Origin: a bacterium
Lineage (GTDB): Bacteria; Patescibacteria; ABY1; BM507; VMTK01
NCBI GenBank assembly: GCA_030641105.1
Contig: DAOWHZ010000076.1
Span: 1 to 10,012 of the forward strand
Direction: 5' to 3'
DNA length: 10,012 nucleotides
The translations under genes were made by a program, and so were the position numbers. The notes beneath the pieces are model-generated. The model searched no databases. It had not been told where the DNA came from and saw nothing but the letters and a program-made list of their open reading frames with translations. How positions within the stretch are numbered: position 1 is the stretch's first letter; each line of letters begins with the position of its first letter. Positions 5,476 through 10,012 of this stretch are shown piece by piece.

Positions 5476-6840
5476 TCATCTCCCCCCTCCGCTCAAAACA
5501 GTAGCAATAGTTTTAAGCACAATAGACAGGTCAAGATAAATCGATCTGTTTTTTATATAGAAGAGATCGTATTGCAGTTTTTTTAAGGTGTTTTCATAAG
5601 ACGGCGAGTGGTATTCGCCGGAAATCTGGTCCCAGCCGGTAATGCCTGGCTTGACCAGCATTCTTTCGCGGTAAAAAGGAATGGTTTGTTCCAGCTCTTT
5701 TATTAATTCAGGCCGTTCAGGGCGAGGGCCGACAAAACTCATTTCGCCTTTTATAATATTAATCATTTGCGGTATTTCATCAATTCTGGTTTTGCGCAGA
5801 AAAGAGCCGAATTTAGTAATGCGCTTGTCATTTGCGGCTGTTGGCGCAAAATCATTGTTAGCAGTTGCCATAGTTCTGAATTTAATAATTTTAAAAAGTT
5901 TATTATTTTTGCCAATGCGGATTTGCTTAAATAAAATTGGCCCCTTGCTGTCTAATTTAATAAACAAACCAATAATAGCCCAAAAAGGCAAAGTGATAAT
6001 TAAAATTATTAAAGCTAAAATTATATCATAAATACGTTTAACCGCATCAAACAGGATTTTACTGCCTTCGCTTAAATTTTCCAAAAACCACATTTGATTA
6101 ATAGCAACAATTGGAATTTTACCTGTAATAGCTTCATAAAAATTAGGCAAGCTAACGCAATTTATTTTTAAATGCAGGCAGTTAAATAAAGAAGCGCGTA
6201 ATTCTGGCGATTGGTGCGGATCAGAAGTTAAAACAATGGTTGTTACTTTTTTTTCTGCTATTAATTTTTTTAAATCAGCTATGCCTTTTATAATGGATAT
6301 GCCATCAATCTCTGTTAAATTAATATTTTGATCATCAACAATAAATGCAATATTATAGCCAAGGTGCGGTTTTTGTTTAAGGTCTTTAATTAACTCTTTA
6401 ACTTGCTGGTTAAGGCCGATAACAGCAATGGTATTTTTAGGCAGATAAGCTTTAAGCGACCAATTATAAAATTGCCGCCATAGATAAAAAAGAATAGCAA
6501 AAATAACAATATAAATTACTAAATTTCTTTTTGGGGCAATGTTTATTTGCGGCGCTAAATAGAAAAAAACCGCTGATAATAATCCGGCTATTGCTAAACT
6601 GCGGGCTGTAATCTGGAAGAATTTAGCGTTGTTAACAGCTAAATTTAAATCATAAAGATTTGCAATATAAAAGATTATTAGCCAAACAACAAAAACAATA
6701 GTAAAAGGCCAAAAATGGCTTTGCCAATTATTTTGTATTGGCTGTCCCCAGTAGCGCAGTAGTAGAGTTAAATAAAGCGAAAGGTACAAAATTCCAATAT
6801 CGCCGACTAAGAGTATTAATTTTTTGGCTTGGTTATTCAT
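5476..6840 (-). CDS. Polyprenyl-phosphate sugar-phosphate transferase (WcaJ/WbaP type)
   Basis: Membrane enzyme of 454 residues that would transfer a sugar phosphate from a nucleotide sugar onto undecaprenyl phosphate, the first step of exopolysaccharide or surface glycan synthesis. Four N-terminal helices (about 7-28, 43-62, 78-97, 105-122) are followed by a CoA-binding-like region (136-245) with a degenerate dinucleotide loop (AVIGLNQQ). A hydrophobic segment (270-294) leads to the catalytic bacterial sugar transferase domain: KRIYDI (268-273), GPILFKQIRIGKN (300-312), KFRTM (320-324), LRKTRIDEIPQM (348-359), FVGPRPERPEL (369-379) and KPGITGWDQISG (397-408). All expected catalytic motifs are present and the length is normal for the family. 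The donor sugar cannot be told. It is divergent from the CAP-domain gene and ends in TGA. The family call is firm. Confidence 0.93.
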   Translation of the reverse strand: MNNQAKKLILLVGDIGILYLSLYLTLLLRYWGQPIQNNWQSHFWPFTIVFVVWLIIFYIANLYDLNLAVNNAKFFQITARSLAIAGLLSAVFFYLAPQINIAPKRNLVIYIVIFAILFYLWRQFYNWSLKAYLPKNTIAVIGLNQQVKELIKDLKQKPHLGYNIAFIVDDQNINLTEIDGISIIKGIADLKKLIAEKKVTTIVLTSDPHQSPELRASLFNCLHLKINCVSLPNFYEAITGKIPIVAINQMWFLENLSEGSKILFDAVKRIYDIILALIILIITLPFWAIIGLFIKLDSKGPILFKQIRIGKNNKLFKIIKFRTMATANNDFAPTAANDKRITKFGSFLRKTRIDEIPQMINIIKGEMSFVGPRPERPELIKELEQTIPFYRERMLVKPGITGWDQISGEYHSPSYENTLKKLQYDLFYIKNRSIYLDLSIVLKTIATVLSGGGR

Positions 6841-6846
6841 GGGGTT

Positions 6847-6875
6847 ATTATAGTATTATTAGAGCAAAAAATCAA
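6847..6875 (-). promoter_or_regulatory. Promoter of the sugar transferase gene, leaderless geometry
   Basis: On the minus strand TTGATT (6875-6870) and a perfect TATAAT (6852-6847) are separated by 17 bases. Only six bases lie between the -10 box and the ATG at 6840, so transcription should begin at or next to the start codon, leaving no room for a ribosome binding site. Confidence 0.7.
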
Positions 6876-6888
6876 CAGCCATTGCTCC

Positions 6889-6917
6889 TTGAAAATTTTT
6901 ATGATTTTTGCTATAAT
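6889..6917 (+). promoter_or_regulatory. Promoter of the CAP-domain gene, leaderless geometry
   Basis: TTGAAA (6889-6894), a 17-base spacer and TGCTATAAT (extended -10, hexamer 6912-6917) form a near-consensus promoter. The ATG at 6924 falls seven bases after the -10 box, the usual start-site distance, so the mRNA is predicted to be leaderless. This also fixes the gene start at 6924 and not at the in-frame codon further upstream. Confidence 0.75.
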
Positions 6918-6923
6918 ATAAGC

Positions 6924-8288
6924 ATGAAATTTCATAAGAACAAAAACAATAAAGCAAAAAAATGGTTTGCTTATTTAATTTTAGGCGGCTTTATAATTAA
7001 ATCGCTAGGTTTTATTTTTAAAAAACAAAATTGGGAAAAAATTCAGGTTAATTTTAAAGATTTTTTTCAAGAAGAGAAAGAAGAGGTTGAAGAGCTAACA
7101 GAAGGCAAGCAAAGTTTTAAAAAGTTTTGTTGTGATTCCGGCTCTATTATTAAAGAGTATTTTATACCTTATGAAGATAATGATCATAAGCCGAAAATTT
7201 TGCGGACCAAGTCATTGGCTGTTATTGTGGTTGGATTGGTTTTGATTAAAGCAGTGGTAACCGGTTATTTGTTTTTTATTTATCCAAATCAGGCAAGAAT
7301 GACAGAATTAATAAGCCGGCAGATTTTGGAATTAATCAACAAAGATCGATTTAGCAATAATTTGTCAACTTTAACAATTAACCCTGCTCTAAATTCCGCG
7401 GCGCTAACCAAGGCGCAGGATATGCTTGATTATGATTATTTCGCGCATAAAAGCTTAAACGGTAAAATGCCCTGGGATTGGATTAACAGAGGAGAGTATG
7501 CTTATTTGTTTGTGGGGGAAAATTTAGCAATGAATTTTTCTTCAGCCCAAGCCGCGCATAATGCTTTAATGCAATCAGAAACTCACAAGAAAAATATTTT
7601 AAATCAGAAATATATTGATATAGGCCTGGCAGTATTGCATGGCGAATTAGACGGTAAGCAAACAAATATTTTAGTGCAAATGTTTGGGTATCGGGCAGAT
7701 GACAGACCCGCTTTCGCTAAAGCTATGGCGGGCGAGCAGCAGAAATCAGAAAGTAGCGCGCTATCCGCCGCTGTCTTGCCGGATATTCCAACTATTCCCA
7801 ACAAGACGGTTGAACCAGAGCCAGTTTCAGAGCCGGCAACTGCAAATTCAGAAGAACAGCCGACTGAACCGACAAAACCTGCTTTGTTAAGCCAAGGCGG
7901 GCCAGCCGAACCAGAAAAAGAAATAAAAATTGAGATTAAGCCAGTAAAGAAAAAAGAAACAAAAGTTGCTGCTGTAAGCAAGGACATATATGTTAGTCCT
8001 AATAAGCTAATTGAAAATAATAAAATTACTCAAGCCATGTCTTTTACTGTCCAAGAAGATGAAAAGATTACTTTGGCGGCTAAATTAGTCAGAACATCTC
8101 ATTATATCTTTATTGCTGTTTTAGCCATAATGGCTATTGCTTTATTCATTAATATTTTTGTCAGAATCAGTATTCAGCATAAATCAGTTATCGCGCAAAG
8201 TTTGTTAGTTATTATTTTTATAGCAAGTTTAATTTATGTCCGTTTGCATTTTTTGGAGCAGGTTTTAGAAAGAGTGGCGGTGTTGTAA
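6924..8288 (+). CDS. Membrane-anchored CAP/SCP-domain protein (YkwD-like)
   Basis: A 454-residue protein with a cytoplasmic or membrane-apposed N-terminus, a membrane helix at 97-119, a CAP domain at about 127-256, a Pro/Glu/Lys-rich linker (257-350) and two C-terminal membrane helices (about 393-414 and 420-438). CAP hallmarks are YFAHKS (172-177), GENLA (198-202) and SETHKKNIL (218-226); His175, Glu199 and His221 fit the conserved CAP cleft. The CAP domain would lie outside the cell. Bacterial CAP proteins are widespread at the surface, but their activity is mostly unknown. A palindromic repeat is translated within the linker as RPAFAKAMAGE (261-271). The start at 6924 is chosen because the promoter ends seven bases upstream; an earlier in-frame start would overlap the divergent gene and the promoter. 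The family call is firm, function unknown. Confidence 0.9.
   Translation: MKFHKNKNNKAKKWFAYLILGGFIIKSLGFIFKKQNWEKIQVNFKDFFQEEKEEVEELTEGKQSFKKFCCDSGSIIKEYFIPYEDNDHKPKILRTKSLAVIVVGLVLIKAVVTGYLFFIYPNQARMTELISRQILELINKDRFSNNLSTLTINPALNSAALTKAQDMLDYDYFAHKSLNGKMPWDWINRGEYAYLFVGENLAMNFSSAQAAHNALMQSETHKKNILNQKYIDIGLAVLHGELDGKQTNILVQMFGYRADDRPAFAKAMAGEQQKSESSALSAAVLPDIPTIPNKTVEPEPVSEPATANSEEQPTEPTKPALLSQGGPAEPEKEIKIEIKPVKKKETKVAAVSKDIYVSPNKLIENNKITQAMSFTVQEDEKITLAAKLVRTSHYIFIAVLAIMAIALFINIFVRISIQHKSVIAQSLLVIIFIASLIYVRLHFLEQVLERVAVL
7707..7732 (+). repeat. Intragenic palindromic repeat
   Basis: CCCGC (7707-7711) pairs with GCGGG (7728-7732), and GCT 7715-7717 pairs with AGC 7721-7723 inside; ten of twelve positions pair, counting a G-T wobble. 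It lies exactly in frame in the linker of the CAP-domain protein and is translated PAFAKAMAG. From memory, similar PAFAKA-type peptides recur in Parcubacteria proteins, which suggests a dispersed element; a search is needed to confirm this. Confidence 0.55.
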
Positions 8289-8389
8289 GATACTATTGAT
8301 AATTTTAAATTTATAGATTAAAAATAAACTAAAATTATTCTTTAAGGGCATATAACAAAAAGTTATGTTTCTACAAGAGTAATTTTATT

Positions 8390-8411
8390 TTTGCGCTGAA
8401 AACAGCGTAAA
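8390..8411 (+). other. Hairpin in the 8289-8568 intergenic region
   Basis: TTTGCGCTG at 8390-8398 pairs with CAGCGTAAA at 8403-8411 over an AAAA loop, giving nine pairs including one G-T. No T tract follows on either strand, so a standard terminator is unlikely. A weaker hairpin, ATAAC 8352-8356 with GTTAT 8362-8366, lies upstream. Apart from these and the promoter the region shows no gene. Confidence 0.5.
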
Positions 8412-8449
8412 GCAAATACTTTAAAATAAACAAAAAAGGAAGTGAAATT

Positions 8450-8461
8450 AGCTCTTTAAAA
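8450..8461 (+). promoter_or_regulatory. boxA-like antitermination motif
   Basis: AGCTCTTTAAAA matches the rRNA-leader boxA consensus TGCTCTTTAACA at 10 of 12 positions, about 40 bases after the hairpin at 8390. No rRNA gene follows in the window, and the motif lies upstream of the predicted start of the next transcript, so function is doubtful. Confidence 0.25.
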
Positions 8462-8491
8462 ATTGAATTATGCGGCAAAAGCAATGTTATT

Positions 8492-8519
8492 TTGATTTTA
8501 ATGTTAAATCAGCTATAAT
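8492..8519 (+). promoter_or_regulatory. Promoter for the PsbP-like gene
   Basis: TTGATT (8492-8497), a 16-base spacer and TATAAT (8514-8519) predict transcription from about 8526, leaving a leader of about 43 bases. A G-rich stretch (GGGGGT, 8527-8532) lies too far from the ATG to act as a ribosome binding site. Confidence 0.65.
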
Positions 8520-8568
8520 AAAAAAAGGGGGTAATAGCTAATTTAATTATTTAAAACATAACAACTTT

Positions 8569-9132
8569 ATGTCCAAAAAAAACATTTTATTATTGATTGT
8601 GGCAGTAGTTGTTGTTGCAGTTTTTGCTTTTATTGTTGTAAGCAATAAAGCGCCGCAACAGCAACAAAAGCAAGTAAATCTTAATCAAGGGAAGGAGGTT
8701 GATATAAGCGATTGGCAGACTTACAGGAATGAGGAGTATGGGTTTGAGGTGAAGTATCCACAAAATTGGTATTGGGAAGATTATACGGAGGATTTCAAAC
8801 ATTTAACGATTGGTTTTTACCGTCCAAATAACAAAAGAGGATGGGAGTATTTTGGAGATATCGTGATTGCAGCACTTGAAAATAAAAACAATGAAAGTAT
8901 AGAAGAATTTTACGAAAGAGGAACTAAGACGAAATTTGAACAAACGGATAAGTTAATGAAAATAGAAAATAAAAATAATCAGGAAATTATAGTTGTATAT
9001 GAAGAATTAGGATTTTTTTCACTTGATTCAGCTAAATTAATATGTAACGGAAATATTGTTATTATTGATTCTTTTTCTGATACTCTTAGGGAATATTTTG
9101 AAGAGATTGTAGATAGTATTTTATGTTTTTAA
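8569..9132 (+). CDS. Membrane-anchored PsbP-like domain protein
   Basis: A 187-residue protein with an N-terminal membrane helix (5-24), a Gln-rich linker (28-40) and an extracellular domain from about 48. The block WQTYRNEEYGFEVKYPQNW (49-67) is the typical opening of PsbP-like domains, which are found in many bacterial surface proteins unrelated to photosynthesis. The rest alternates strands with acidic helices (NNESIEEFYERG, 107-118) and ends with LICNGNIVIIDSFSD (157-171); Cys159 and Cys186 are the only cysteines. No catalytic motif is seen and the function is unknown. Leu/Ile-rich AT codons resemble its neighbours. It lies 35 bases upstream of the M23 peptidase gene on the same strand and could be co-transcribed with it. 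The ATG has no good Shine-Dalgarno sequence, but the membrane helix begins right after it. Confidence 0.7.
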   Translation: MSKKNILLLIVAVVVVAVFAFIVVSNKAPQQQQKQVNLNQGKEVDISDWQTYRNEEYGFEVKYPQNWYWEDYTEDFKHLTIGFYRPNNKRGWEYFGDIVIAALENKNNESIEEFYERGTKTKFEQTDKLMKIENKNNQEIIVVYEELGFFSLDSAKLICNGNIVIIDSFSDTLREYFEEIVDSILCF

Positions 9133-9167
9133 ATCCATCAACATAGCAAGAAAAACGGAGGTATGTC

Positions 9168-10012
9168 ATGAAAAAGTATTGCATGGTTTTATTTGCAGCG
9201 GCAGTTGTTTTAAGTTATTGTAGTATTGTCCATAGTTACGAAGTTGCTGATTCTTTTATTTTTCCGATTGACGGATATACAGACGATGGATGTTTTGATT
9301 GGGGAGTACAGACATACAGAGATGGAATTTTGAAAAATCATGTTGGCGATGATTATTGCGTACCAGAAGGCACAGACGTAATAGCGATAGGTAATGGTAG
9401 AATAAAATTTACACTTGATGATCCTACTGGCAGGACTTTATATCCAAGATATTGGTATGGGTTAATGGTAATGGAACATACGAAGCTAAACGGAGATAAA
9501 GTGTGCAGTATTTACGGACACGCAAAACCGGTAGAAGTTGATATTAATGGCGAATTTAGAAAATTACAAGTTGGCGATGAAGTAGTTAAAGGTCAAAAAA
9601 TTGGAGAAATAGTTAATTATCCGCCCAGTTCGGAGCATATCCATTTTGGAATATACAATGGGGCTTATATAACGGAAGAGGGTGAGGGTTCAACTTTAGG
9701 AACATGGTTATTCGGTTATTGTCTTCCAGAAAATTTTCCAGGAAATTATTTAGATCCAATCGCTTTCATCCAATCCCACCAACCCGACCTCACCCGCGGC
9801 CTAATCGCCCACTACCCCTTTAACGGCAACGCAGACGATGAGAGCGGGAACGAAAACCACGGCACGGTTTATGGAGCTACTTTGACAATAGACAGGTTTG
9901 GGAATCCTAATAGCGCTTACAGTTTTGATGGTGATGATTATATCTTTTGTCCGACAGTTGGGCGGTATGAGAAGGTAAGTTGGACTGGTTGGTTTAAAAC
10001 AATTCACGACTA
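9168..10012 (+). CDS. Secreted M23 metallopeptidase with LamG-type lectin domain (partial, 3' end cut)
   Basis: The reading frame is open from the ATG to the window edge (281 residues visible), so the gene is truncated by the window. A signal peptide covers about 1-23. Residues about 30-200 form an M23 (LytM-type) zinc peptidase: HVGDD (58-62) is the HxxxD zinc motif, YGHA (116-119) carries the extra active-site His, and EHIHFGIY (156-163) is the HxH motif, so all catalytic residues are present. M23 enzymes cut peptide cross-links in peptidoglycan. From about 207 a concanavalin A/LamG-like domain begins (LIAHYPFNGNADDESGN, 212-228; SAYSFDGDDYI, 249-259), probably for glycan binding. The start is fixed by a strong GGAGGT at 9157-9162, five bases before the ATG. 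Base composition becomes clearly more GC-rich at about 9765-9860, where the two domains join, which hints at a recent domain gain. Confidence 0.9.
   Translation, partial: MKKYCMVLFAAAVVLSYCSIVHSYEVADSFIFPIDGYTDDGCFDWGVQTYRDGILKNHVGDDYCVPEGTDVIAIGNGRIKFTLDDPTGRTLYPRYWYGLMVMEHTKLNGDKVCSIYGHAKPVEVDINGEFRKLQVGDEVVKGQKIGEIVNYPPSSEHIHFGIYNGAYITEEGEGSTLGTWLFGYCLPENFPGNYLDPIAFIQSHQPDLTRGLIAHYPFNGNADDESGNENHGTVYGATLTIDRFGNPNSAYSFDGDDYIFCPTVGRYEKVSWTGWFKTIHD

Noticed and set aside
6738..6923. N-terminal extension of the CAP-domain gene
   Set aside because: It would overlap the divergent gene and include the promoter; the extra residues look random and the ATG at 6924 fits the promoter.
1..10012. Recoding of TGA as glycine (code 25)
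   Set aside because: The sugar transferase ends at TGA at the expected family length, and the TGA in the APS kinase remnant is explained by a one-base insertion.
1..10012. tRNA or rRNA genes
   Set aside because: No cloverleaf with a CCA-ready acceptor stem or conserved rRNA segment was seen on either strand by eye; a covariance scan would settle it.

Overview
The window is strongly AT-rich bacterial DNA with short intergenic gaps. Standard stop codons are used: most genes end in TAA and the sugar transferase ends in a real TGA, which argues against genetic code 25. Several features suggest a member of the Candidate Phyla Radiation (Patescibacteria, perhaps Parcubacteria-like). These are small membrane-anchored surface proteins of unknown role, a CAP-domain protein with a cytoplasmic N-terminal extension, a PsbP-like anchored protein, leaderless-looking promoters and dispersed palindromic repeats. 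The taxon is an inference from gene style; no rRNA or ribosomal protein gene is present to test it.

Layout. 66-1362: a SAM-dependent methyltransferase followed by a decayed APS kinase (cysC) with three separate lesions, probably the remains of a carbohydrate-modification cluster. 1389-5212: a locus that looks devoted to vitamin B12. A sigma70-type promoter and a cobalamin riboswitch, followed by a possible terminator hairpin, precede a secreted 590-residue protein. That protein joins an alpha/alpha-toroid domain to a DUF4430 domain, the architecture of animal intrinsic factor and transcobalamin. Next come a small membrane-anchored Ig-like protein, a second anchored DUF4430 protein and, from its own promoter, a polytopic DUF6580-type membrane protein resembling an ECF transporter S component. 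5213-5475: intergenic DNA rich in inverted and direct repeats.

5476-6840 (minus) is a polyprenyl-phosphate sugar-phosphate transferase that would start a surface polysaccharide. It is divergent from 6924-8288, a membrane-anchored CAP/SCP-domain protein. Both genes have near-consensus promoters placed so that transcription should begin at or next to the start codon. 8569-9132 encodes an anchored PsbP-like protein, and 9168 to the window end is a secreted M23 metallopeptidase with a LamG-type lectin domain, cut by the edge.

Taken together the window is mostly cell-surface biology. The main proposal is that the riboswitch-controlled genes form a B12 scavenging system: an extracellular transcobalamin-like capture protein, a membrane-tethered relay and a membrane permease component. 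No ECF ATPase or EcfT gene lies in the window, so the energising module would have to be elsewhere.
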